From positions 59,498,564-59,562,563 of the forward strand of contig OY979718.1 of the NCBI GenBank assembly GCA_963855995.1: a DNA stretch of 64,000 nt. The letters run 5' to 3'. Positions 1-11,200 of the stretch are shown here, piece by piece; the first letter of the stretch is position 1; each line of letters starts with the position of its first letter. Source of the DNA: Muricea muricata. Its lineage: Eukaryota > Cnidaria > Anthozoa > Malacalcyonacea > Plexauridae. The notes beneath the pieces are model-generated. The model ran no database searches. It was not told where the DNA came from and saw only the letters and a program-made list of their open reading frames with translations. Position numbers and translations under genes: made by a program.

Positions 1-660
1 ATCACCGCATAGAAATCAAGAGCGAGTAATCTAATTGTTTTAGTAGAATCAGAGGTCAAACATGGAATATTCAACAAAAATTTGATTTTTAAGCAATTTT
101 TTTAAAAGAAATCTCTATAGGAAGATGATTATTTCGCTACTCGCTATCTATCGAGGAATGGATAGCGAGTAGAGTAACCAATCAAATTACAGCATTTGCA
201 ATAGTATACTGGTATAATTCTACTAATACATTATATTGTGAGCTCAGTTATGTATTTTAACGTGATTTGTTTTTAACATCAACTAAATCTTTATAATAGT
301 TAAAGTCAAAACAGAAACTAGAAATCTCTAAATGTTCGGAGCTAATTTCAAAGCTAATTAATTGATCAACAAGTGGACTGGTCCTTCAAATAACTTGCTT
401 TCGATTGCTTTCTTAATTAATTTAAAATTTAGAGTAATTCAGATCTACATTTGAAGCATAATCATGCATATAACTCTTTTTGGGGTCATAGTTACTGTCG
501 AAACATCTGGGATATGTATAGTAAAAATGTTATACTATTTTATTAAATGTGATTATAAAAATCAATTTTAACTGGCACCGAGAACCCACAGGCCCAATAG
601 AGGTCTACAGAAATCTTAATCCAGGCACGCACGCCTCAACCTTTTTAAAATTTCCTGCAG
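1..660. other. intron or 5' flank of the receptor gene
   Basis: No coding exon is recognised here. The next segment opens with a strong acceptor (pyrimidine-rich stretch then CAG at 658-660) in phase 1, so the first exons of the receptor, including its signal peptide, must lie here undetected or, more likely, before the window. The stretch at 549-660 is open in the same frame but has no ATG start and no domain character, so it is read as intron. Confidence 0.5.
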
Positions 661-3600
661 GAGAGTGCGACCTTCCCGTGTTGCACCTCGGTGGACGTGT
701 TAGTGAGGACAGTTTTAGTGCGAGTGGGTTTCTGGGAAAAAATTACGAACCTTACCAAGCACGTATAGACAATGATCTGCCGTGGTGTGACCGTGGAAGC
801 AGAGACAATGTCTATATCCAGGTAGACCTTGGTAGGTCGCTCAAGGTTCTGGGCGTGGCAACAAAAGGCCACAAGGAACACTGGCAAAGTTGGGTGTCTT
901 CCTATAAAGTTTCGTACAGCATGAACGGCAAACAATGGAACTATGCGAATGTCGGCGGGAAGATGGTTAGGATTAATGTATTTTCAGATGGTTGGCATGC
1001 TTCTTTAAGCTCGTTTTCCACTTGGCGAATGTGTTTGCGCGAACAGAAAAAAGTAGGAACGCTTCCCACTTGTTCGCGGCGAATTGTTTTGCCAACCAAT
1101 GTTAACCAATCACGTTGCCGAATTCTTGTTTTCGCTTTGCGTCGCGCGAATGAAGTCGCCAAGTGGAAAACGGGCTTTATTCTATTTTATATCGTCCGAC
1201 TGTTTGTATTGGTGTTTCGGTTAATCCATTCATTAATTAATGTCATTGATTTAGTTTTCGATTTTCTTATTCTAGGTGATAGACGGAAACAACGGCAAAG
1301 GTGGACAAGTTCAACATTTTCTAGATGAACCGATATTGACTCGATTTCTTCGATTTGAGGTTTACAATTTTGTCGGTTTGCATCCATGTATGGGAGTCGA
1401 AGTCTATGGTTGTGCACCAGGTAGGAAGAGTTATATAAGTCAGAAAAATTAGTGCGTTAAACATATTGCTGGTAAATTTAGCGTAATAATTGTGTAAATT
1501 AGTGATTAATTAATGAGTTTGCCATTCTTGCCTGTAGCTATTATGCCAGACAAAGCATCGATACTGCTAACAACTTCAAATTCGATCCAAATCATGTGGG
1601 ATCCACTTCCGTCAGTAACTGATAATGGAAAACTTTTCGGCTACAAAATCTGTCATAAGTTATCTTCGTCACTTTTACCCTGTGAAACCGCTGGTTACGT
1701 TAGTCACCATTCCACGTCATACACTGTCGAAAATTTGGCACCATATACTGACTACAATGTTGAAATTTCTGCTGGCACCATAGCAGGATATGGACCACCT
1801 CTTGTGCTGCGTGAAAAAACACAACAATCACGTAGGTTATCCAATTAGACAAAATTTATCAAAATGATCTTTCTTATGTTTAATTTGTAGCGTCAGTTTG
1901 TGTCATCAATACTATATCAATAAATGTATGCATTTAAGTTGATTTGAACTTAATTTATGATGAACTTAATACTTACAGGTCCAGGAGGACCTCCACATCT
2001 CTTAATGACACAAGATGTTACCGCAACTAGTCTAAAATTGATGTGGTCACCCCCTGAAAAACACCATCGAAATGGAGTGATAACAATGTATGGCTTATGT
2101 TTCCAAGAAGCTAGCTTAAAAACGAGTTGTAGGCCAAGACTTTCCATTCCAGGGGAGCATATGTCATATGAGATTACCGAACATCTGCGGCCTAATACAG
2201 AGTACATGTTTCTGGTCTTCGCAGCGACTGCAAGTCCAGGTTGGGGTCCCAGTGCCATGATTTATGAAACCACGCTTCCTGCAGGTATAAGATCACTATT
2301 TTCTCCAAAGCGCGTGTCATAGCTCCCCTCTTACCCAGAGAGCCTACAGCGCGGGCTATATTTACACATTCATTGGAATGTTTGAATAATTTGTGCACAC
2401 GTCCTTGAAGCGGAACATTGAGGTTAGCCGTAATTATTTGATTTCCAAATACAACTGTCATCCACAATCCTGATCCTATAAAGGTATACCTACCGTAAGT
2501 TCAAGCTAAACAAGGTGGAACAATAAATAGTGTCTACACTGAAGAAAAGTGACAACACGTTCATGAATAGTTAATAGCAGTATTGTAATGAGCGCTTATA
2601 ATACCAATTTCACTTATATCATGTGTTTCCTGAAATCTTGTGCTAACGTGGCAATTTTGGTCCATTTTTTTAGTACAAACTTTCGGTTTATTAAAATAAT
2701 TGAGCCATATTCTTACGAAGTTACATTCTAATTTTTTTGCAGCTCCATCTGGACCACCGACATCGGTGCATGCAAACAGCATCGGATCAAAAATATTACA
2801 AATATTCTGGCAACCTCCTGAGGCCAAAAAGCAAAATGGAGACATTATCGGCTACCGTCTATGTATAAGAGAGAAACGTTTTACTTCGCCATGTCGGAAA
2901 TACGTCACTTTACCAGAAACACAAACAATGCACACAGTAGACGAATTGAAACCATATACTGTATATAACATCCATGTTGAAGCCAAGACTGCTATTGGTT
3001 ATGGGCCTGCACAGTATCTAGAATATCGAACTGGGGAAGCAGGTAACTGTATATAACCTCACCTATCTAGCTACTCATATTTGTTGTTAAGCACAAAGAT
3101 TCCCATATCTTAGAAACGTTCAAGTTATGGCTAAAAATTATTGCTATCCGTGGAAAAATATTCTTTTGCATTCAATACATTTCATAAAAAAGTCAAGACG
3201 TTATTTGCCAAAAGTAACTTCATTAGCCGTTACACGTTAATATTTTTTCTAAATGTTTTGCCCTTTCCTATCTTGCCAGCACCGCAAAGAAGCGTCAGTT
3301 TTTCGCAACACATTTTCGACAAACCATATCTTTTACTAATTTTTTCATAGCGTTATTTACAACATTGGGGTTTCGCTTCAGTAAAAATTCATAAACATAG
3401 AAATTTCATTTAGAATTTGTGTCAAAACAGAAAATAGTCTCATGTAGGAATTGCAATCAGACGTAAACATGTACAATCACGTTATCAACCATGGCAGTAT
3501 TAATTAATTCGAGAGGTTTTTTCCTATTAGCACCATCAGCTCCACCGAGAGATGTTGCAATCAGATCCGTAAGTTCGGACTCCATTGAAATTGTATGGGC

Positions 3601-6600
3601 AGCACCTGATGCGGAATTACGAAATGGTGTAATTGTTACATATGAAGTTATGGTCTATCAGGAAATGTCAAATTCTAAAGTTAAAAAAATTATGAGCTCT
3701 TTGATGAATGCCAACACCACTTTATGGAAAGTGAGCAACCTAAGCCCACGAACTGACTACATATTTCATATCAAAGCTGGAACCATGGAAGGATTTGGTC
3801 CAGCGGTTATTATTCATAAACGCAGTGATGGTAGGCTGACATTTCATTTTTTAATTAATATAAAGAACAAAAACAAAATTTATTAATTGTTAATGGTTCG
3901 TAGTGCTGAGTCTGTATGTTGACATGATGTCAGTTACATCCGATCTAGTAAATTTACTGACTCGGCAAGGAATACACATTTCCAGGACCTAATAATTAAT
4001 CAGGGAAAGGAATTAGCTTCTTTATTGTCCTGTCTGTGTAGTCAGTGATATTTGTGCTGCTCATAATTTTTGAATATTTGTCGTTTTTAGGTCGTATTGC
4101 GCTGGCAGACGAATTATCGGAAGGTAATATCACTGCTTTACACACATGTGTATTTATAGTTTTCTTCTGTACAACCCATTGACATAAAAACATCCGGACT
4201 GCCTGCTTGCAATATTTTCGCTTGAATTTTGCGTCATCAATTCAAACTCGCGAATGCTAACGAATACGGACGAATCCCTAACGAAAATGAGAGTGATTGA
4301 ACATCGCTGGCTCTTAAATAATACAAAAAATACTGGTCAGCAGTCAACTTCATGAGTAAACACTCTCAGATTCGACCATCTTTGATAACGCTTTTCGAAG
4401 CCGAGCTCGCACAAATATATGGTTTAGGTTCTTCCATATAAAGACTCTTTATATAGTTGTAGCAGGGGAGAAGGGTGTGATTTCTGGAAGAACCTAACCA
4501 TATGTTTGTGGGAGAGGTTATACACTATGAAACTATAAATACACAGGCAGACGAATGCTTTTCACGTGTCATGCAAATACTTGTATCCTTCTCTTAGGCA
4601 AACTAACTGCAGGAGGTATTGCTGGTGGCTCTATCATGATAGTTGTGCTGATTGCTGGTTTGATACTCAGTATTTTGTGGAACAAAGGGTTACTCCCTCA
4701 TACTAGGTATATGTTAAAGTTCGTAATAATCGACTTCTGTTCTGTATTCTTGTCTGATGATAAACAGAGAATGTTTCTGACGACTGTCATCTTTAAAATA
4801 AAATGAAAGAACATCCAAAGTTTAAATCATACTTCCAACGTTAACTTTTTAGTTTAACATTTTACAGCATATGCTCTTACCATTTCTTGCCAAGAATTAG
4901 CATTATCATTATATCTACAGTTACGGTACGAGTATAGGATTATATTAAGCTATCAGCATTTAATAAATAATTGGTCTTAATTGGCTCGTTAAGTATTAAC
5001 TATTTGGTTTCTATGCAGGACGAGGAAACTGAAACTAGAATTAGAACAGAAACGAAGACGTCGAAAGAGACGAAAACACCGTCGACGGCGAAGAAAGAAA
5101 AATAGGTTTGTTAAAACCGAACGTCTGATGACGTAGATTTTGCATCTACTTGTCCTGCATCATAATTGCACTCGATTTTCTGCTTATGTTGTTTGTTTCA
5201 GCGAAGCAGCTGCTGCAGCAGTTAAAGTACATGCAACGGATTCGATATACTCCGAGTTGAACGATTATGATGTTCCCAATCGATCAAGTGAAGAAGGTGC
5301 GTGTGAACACATGAAACATGCAAAAGGATAGCGTATCAGTATATCACAACCCTCGTCACAGGCTAGGGTCCCAGGCGTATCTATGCCATAAGCAAGTGCA
5401 GTTAAGATGAAGCTGAACCAAATAAATGCGCCATTTAAGAAATTCTATTGAGAAAACCGTAACGGACACTTGGTAATGAATAACTTTCGATATTAACAAA
5501 ATTTTGGGGGATAATAACTCATTTGATATAGACACTACATATATGTTATTTACCGGATAGGAGGTCCTGATGGGGAGAAACTGTGCCCGAGCTCTTAATT
5601 GAAAACGGCCCGAGCCCCCGATTTATTTTTTCACTCAAAACAATAAAACTCCAAGCAATGCGGCTTTGTCATTTCAATTTTTTGTTGAAAAAATTTTCAA
5701 ACTGAAATTATTTTATTTATACACGCAATTCAATTTTGCACACGCGAGATTTGAAACAATCTATACATAAATAAAACAATAGTTGCGGAAAACCGTTAGC
5801 GGTCCGGTTGAGTGGTCCGTATAGGAAAAAACCGGACCGCTCGCCAGCCAATCAGATCATAGGATTCAGTGGCAAACCGGACCGGGAAAAAATCAATATA
5901 TATAGCTACTTTCTAGTGCAAAAAGACATAAAAGTTGAAGACCTGTATGGTACGGGTGCTGGGGTCATACCTACTGGAAACATGCTAACCCGGCAAGAGA
6001 TATTTGCTCCTGTCACAAATGTTGCCGTCAGTCAAGATATTTATGGAACGTCAGTTGATGCCAGCGCAGGGAACACATGTATATACGGCACCACATCAGC
6101 CGGAATAGATATTTACGGTACTGCGAAACAGAGTGGAAATAAGAATGTTCACTTGACAGGAAGTGATATTAATGGCATACGAAAATCTAATACAATTCTT
6201 CCATCAGTTGTTCCGCGACCATCAATGGTATCTCCAGTTATAGGAACAACTTTATCGTCTGCTTTTGTTGATCTGCCTTCCACAAAATTAAATAATCCGG
6301 ATTCCAATTCAATTGTGGGTCCCTCCTTTCGTTCAAACACCGCTCTAAATCATTCATCTATTCCCTCAAATTCAACATCTCCCGCGCTGCCAATAGATAC
6401 TGGTTTTCAAAGCAATCCAAGTACTAACACAAGCTTTATGATCCCTCAACCATCTATTGTCACATCACATGTTGCTAACACCAACACAGCTCCGACGATA
6501 AAAGTTGATAACGCTTTCTCGGGTAGTGCAGGCGAGAGTTCCAATAAAACTGTAAGCCGAGACTTTGCTTGGAACCAGACGGATGAAGCTGGCTCTTTCA

Positions 6601-6698
6601 GTGCACCAAGTCATAATCATCAAGAAACACCTTGTATGCCTTCTCCTAAACGTATTCCAACACCTGTTCCACATCAACCATCGATACCTATACCATAA
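661..6698 (+). CDS. discoidin/FN3 transmembrane receptor, 5' partial
   Basis: Single-pass cell-surface protein; the window has its last 917 residues. Exons inferred: 661-965, 1276-1420, 1538-1831, 1979-2284, 2743-3042, 3531-3830, 4091-4123, 4598-4706, 5019-5105, 5202-5296, 5917-6698. Together they give one open frame to TAA at 6696-6698. The first two exons encode an F5/8 type C domain, starting at Cys codon 666 and ending MGVEVYGC. Four FN3 domains follow, one per phase 1-1 exon, each with the early Trp (WDP, WSPP, WQPP, WAAP) and the Y..I.A.T..G.GP end. FN3 1-3 share a C-x9-C pair that FN3-4 lacks. Exon 8 is a hydrophobic segment (GGSIMIVVLIAGLILSILW), exon 9 is almost all Arg/Lys, exon 10 has IYSELNDYDVP, and the last exon has four IYGT-type motifs and a Ser/Thr/Pro-rich end. 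No kinase or phosphatase domain is seen. Ligand and orthologue are unknown; adhesion or collagen/carbohydrate binding is inferred from the domains. Confidence 0.85.
1009..1175. repeat. intronic fold-back (MITE-like) element
   Basis: Inverted ends of about 20 bp (core GTTTTCCACTTGGCGA on the left, its reverse complement on the right) bound a 167-bp piece inside the intron that splits the discoidin domain. The interior is richer in CG dinucleotides than the flanks. No target duplication could be fixed. Confidence 0.6.
4410..4510. repeat. small fold-back in intron
   Basis: About 26-bp arms, sharing GGTT(T)AGGTTCTTCCA, face each other across a 46-bp centre in the intron before the membrane-segment exon. 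It looks like a very short non-autonomous element. Confidence 0.5.
5297..5916 (+). other. last intron of receptor gene
   Basis: This intron runs from GTGCGTG to TTCTAG. It carries an 11-bp inverted pair GCGGTCCGGTT / AACCGGACCGC at 5799-5809 and 5830-5840, and another AACCGGACCG copy near 5875. No exon is seen inside it. The open frame before 5917 is not needed for the protein. Confidence 0.55.
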
Positions 6699-6829
6699 GA
6701 GAAAAAGAAATCAACTGTTTCAACAGTTGATTATTGAATGAGGATAGGAATGTAACGAATAAGAAAAACATCAATCATTATTATATTATTAGGCACATGG
6801 GTGAATGTGTAATGTAAATTGATATGGTA

Positions 6830-6835
6830 AATAAA
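6830..6835 (+). terminator. polyadenylation signal
   Basis: An AATAAA hexamer lies 132 bases after the receptor stop codon. Confidence 0.6.
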
Positions 6836-8244
6836 ATAATCTTTGCATTGACACGTTTCCCTTGTTATCAGAGTATGTTATCATTGATTGTTATTGGAGT
6901 GTCCCGAGAAAAGATGAAATTTGAATTAGCCGCAAACTATTGAACAAATCATTCTTCACTGCTTGTGGCGTTATAGATAAGCAACCAAGTTGCAGATGGC
7001 TAGTGTCTTGCCCATCTTATTCCTTTGATATTTCAAAAACTAAGCATTATATCAAAAATTTAACAGCGGATATTACCATAGGCGCCCCAATTCAGTGTGC
7101 AGTTTCATATAGAGATCAGTAGAGATCTCTATATGAAACTGCACACTGAATTGGGCCGTCTATGATATTACTTCAAGGGTTCTTACCGTTACGCCAAAAA
7201 TAAAATCTATATATGCTATGTTCTTTAAGAGTCTCTTAAACTTCATAACTGGCAGGACAAGCCGATTACTATTACCAGTGCGAGGAGGCAACAAAAGAGC
7301 TAAGTCTATCGTTTTCTGGGTAGTAATTGGGGGGGGGGGGGTGTATTCATATATTCTTTACATGCAGGCCTTTGAACCAATTGATTCCAAAGGAACCATT
7401 TACTAACAATGCTTATTTTTGTTCAATGTACAGAACATGAGTATATGAATTTAGCCTGTTTTTACTGCCTGAAGTCCCCATGCATTTATTTCTCCTATAA
7501 ACCAATAATGTTTCATAAAAAGGCAATGTTTTAGAGTGGTTATTGTAATACCATCGTTGATAGTTCAAACTTTTTTCCATTAAAAACCAGCTGATAGAGC
7601 ATTGAAGAGCACAAAGATAAAATATAGTAAATCATCATTTAAATATGTTTTATTCTCATTCCCCATACCCCAAATTGTATAAACTAATTCTTACTATAGT
7701 AAATTGTTACTTGTTAATACATACTATTTAATAGCTATTTATTGTGGAATAATTCAGTTAATGGTCAAGACAAAAATTGTAAATGAAAACAAGAACAATT
7801 AAATATCCACTTGTTAGGATCAGAACTAGCTTAGTACATATCCTGGTAACCGTATATTTCCAAACCGTTGTCTTCTATTCGTTGTCTTGCTACACCAGCT
7901 CTATGGAAAAAGTTATGATTTTTTGTTATACTTTCGGTGTTTTATTATGCTTTTTTGTATTTAAACTATACAAGTATGTTGTAGGTGGCCAATATTAAAA
8001 TTTATGCTCCAGATTTTTAAAAAAAATTGGGTTGAAAAAACCAATAGATCATGACATCATTCTTCTCTTCTCGACCAAGGCTAGGAGGGAAAATTCGAAA
8101 TTTCGAATTTCACTGTACCGTTTCAGGTAGTGAAAGAACCTATACCGTTTGTGTGTCAAAAAATGCATTTTTTCATAAAATACTGGCAGGGCAATGCAAA
8201 AGTTCCAAAGGTCACAATGTTTATATGTGCGCAATGAATGTGGC
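6836..8244. other. intergenic spacer
   Basis: AT-rich spacer between the receptor and the minus-strand Ig locus. It holds a perfect 32-bp hairpin (7086-7155) and a 13-G run at 7329-7341. The open frames here (6940-7122, 7218-7406, 7783-7998) show no domain and cross these repeats. Confidence 0.6.
7086..7155. repeat. perfect 32-bp inverted repeat
   Basis: Arms 7086-7117 and 7124-7155 are exact reverse complements with a 6-base loop. The arm begins CCCAATTCAGTGTGCAG. Such a tight perfect hairpin suggests a recent inverted duplication or a small fold-back element. Confidence 0.9.
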
Positions 8245-11200
8245 CTAAACAATTAGTATGTGATTGAAATCTTGAAGTTCATAGCCATCTTCAGCATTTG
8301 TGATTGGAATCGCTGTACCATTTAACCCTGTTAACGTCCAGGTGTAATCTGGTGTGGGTCTGAAAAATGTTGAAAAAGTTGCTCAATGGAAGATGTAGAA
8401 TTGAAGTTATACACGTTATCTCCCGCAACTCAAACTTTTCGCATTAACGGGCTGGATTATCATAGTGCCGCTTACCCGTGATTAAAAGTTTAGAGCAACA
8501 AAAAAGTTCTTTGCTCATGTCAAAGAGCTTTTGCAGTAACTAACAAAACCTTCGACAGCCTTTTCATTCCTTGCTTGATTCTTGAGATATTTGTGGGCAC
8601 AAACATGTGAGCTCACCGCTATTTTAGATAAGTTCTTGTGCTCATTATATGATACTCGAAATAAAGTAATTAACAACTAATAGTTAGCCAATAGTTATAT
8701 GATATTAAATAACAAACTGAAGCGAGTTTCTGATTCGATCTGATCAGTGCTTGTCAATAATTAAATGTCGCATGATCTCACTTGTGACGTACAACAATAC
8801 ATGCAAATCCAAGATGGCGTACAGCTCGTATGTTTCAGCTCAAATATCTTAAGAATCAAGCAAGATATGAAAAATCGGTGAAAATCTTTTTAGTTATTTT
8901 AGAAGCTGTATCAAATGGGCAAAGAATTTTTTGTTGCTATTGGCTTTTAACTGAAGTGTAAAATTATTTTGAAGTAAACTCAAGCAATCAGGAATTAAAC
9001 ATTTTTCATGTCATAAACTATGACATACAATATTTCAATAACGCAAAATCTTTTTACGCTCCGTTAAATCCCGGGTAAGGGACGGGGAGTCATATAATCA
9101 AACTCTTATAAAGGAAAAACAGAGACATTTATATAGGAATAAATTCGATCGTAGTTATATAAAATATACACTAGGCGGAAACTGGCACCTTAACTGGGGG
9201 ATGCCGGGATGAATATTAATTATTGTTCTGCCTGTCTAGTTTCACTTGAAATTAATTGGTTTCAACAGATTAATCGGGCAAAGCCCCAATATATGACGAT
9301 GCACCTCTCCAATTAAGGCACTAGTTTCGTTACCAAATTCATTTTAGCTATTTTAACTTTTGTGATTCGACTTCATGCATGGCAAAGTAGATATTTAAGA
9401 AGATGATACGGGAAGTTTTCTAGTTTAACAAGATCTTTCAGAGGTCTGTGACATTGGGTTTGAGGTGTTATTTAAGAATAGACCCAGGGTTTGGCGTCAC
9501 GAAAACGTAACGCTCTATATCACGTTTGCAAAACATGTGTAGGGTACAGCTTGAAGCACTACCTGCTCACAACATAACGAAATCTCCTGAGGAAATCTGT
9601 TTGAGGAGTAGATAGATTTTGCGTATGACATAACTCCAATGTGCTACCTAGAATTCGGAAGTTTATAATAGATGATCAGCATATTGCGGTGGAAGAAGGG
9701 TCAGTCAGCCTGACCATATCTTGGTGAAAGGATCAGCTTCGAGTCCCCTCTTTTTTTGTCATCATCATTGACGCCCTATCGGGACAACTGAGAGAAAAAC
9801 ATGCGACAGTAGTAGTGATAGAAAGACCAAGAAACACGGTAGTAATTGTATGTTGTTAAGAATAGAAGATGCACATGGAGAGGAACTTAAACAGGTGACA
9901 AGTTGGGATCAATGATCGACAAAAGAAATGGTTCAGTTGAATAAAGTAGAGAGAGGTGGTCTTGAAAGACAAACGGATGCCCATGACAGTAAACGTAAAT
10001 ACAAAAACCACAGTGGTAGGGCCGATGTTGGCGTACGTTAGGATTAAAGGAAAATAATAGAAGAAAGAAATAGGAAGGACAACAGTAATAAAATAGAAGC
10101 AAGAAAGTAATATGTGTTGCGATCGTTGAGCATAGTAAACTCTATTTTTTGTTGCCATGTAAAAAAAGGGGGGCTAGTGGCGGAAGAACTTATTAAAGGC
10201 AGAGGAGTAAAGGGCGGCAAGTAAAGAGGAGTAAAGTTGAAAAGATAGAAAAATGAAATGTGCATGAGAGAAACAATTGAGGGACTGACCCGTAGGCAGA
10301 AATAGAGAACGGTTATCACCACCGAGTCTCAACTAGAGGATAATGCGCAGCTATGCATGGCATTGCATGTGTATGTAAAGCTTCAGTGCACACATTTCAT
10401 TTCAACAAGTATAGCTTCTTTAGCGAATACTGAGGGGATGAAAAATTAGAGATGGAAAATTGAAATTATCAGTTTATTAGAACGAGCTCCGTGAAATACG
10501 GTCCATAAATTTCATAAATTTAAGTGAAAAATGAGATTCGATTATTTTAGACGTATAATTATGTGGGTCTTATGTTACGTGCATGCGAAAATTTATGGCT
10601 TTTAAAAGATTTATTTTCTCTGTATAAATATAAAAACTGCATGTAAAACTCTGTCAGAAGAGGGATTACTTACAGACCAACAGCTCCACAGCAAAAGATA
10701 ACAAAATTGGCATCTCCGTTTACTTCTTGATCTTTTAATTTTGTTTCAATGGTTGGTCCAAAGGGCTTCTTATTTTCTAAAGAAACAACACAAAAATATA
10801 ATTTTGGTCTCAAAAAATGTAATAATGGTCTCAATAACTAAATGCATGACATTTGAATAAGTTGTAAAGCAGGTTCTTACATAATTCCAAATATATAATT
10901 CTTGCAAAGTTTCTACAATGCGAACATGTATTATTTATTTTTACATTACTGGTAAAATTATCTGTAGGTTATCAATCTAAATCACAGGATATTGACATTG
11001 GTCTATAGTTTAAACACAAGCTACATTACTGGTAAAATTATCTGTAGGTTATCAATTTAAACCACAAGATATTGACATTGGTCTATAGATAAACAAAAGC
11101 GAAATAAAACTTTTGGGCTAATTTGGGTCTGCCGGTGCATGAGTTCGATGTTAAAATCCGGTGGTCTGTAATCCACTTAATAATAATAATAATAATACTA

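Noticed and set aside
549..660. Coding start upstream of the discoidin exon
   Set aside because: No ATG; the acceptor at 660 gives the phase shared by all domain exons, and the domain begins just after it.
3281..3349. Possible extra FN3 exon after acceptor TTGCCAG (APQRSVS)
   Set aside because: The start resembles an FN3 exon, but the frame stops after 23 codons with no FN3 pattern; the true fourth FN3 exon at 3531 joins in phase.
5808..5916. Coding extension before the last receptor exon
   Set aside because: Open by chance; the acceptor TTCTAG at 5911-5916 keeps the phase from the previous exon, and the upstream part is repeat sequence.
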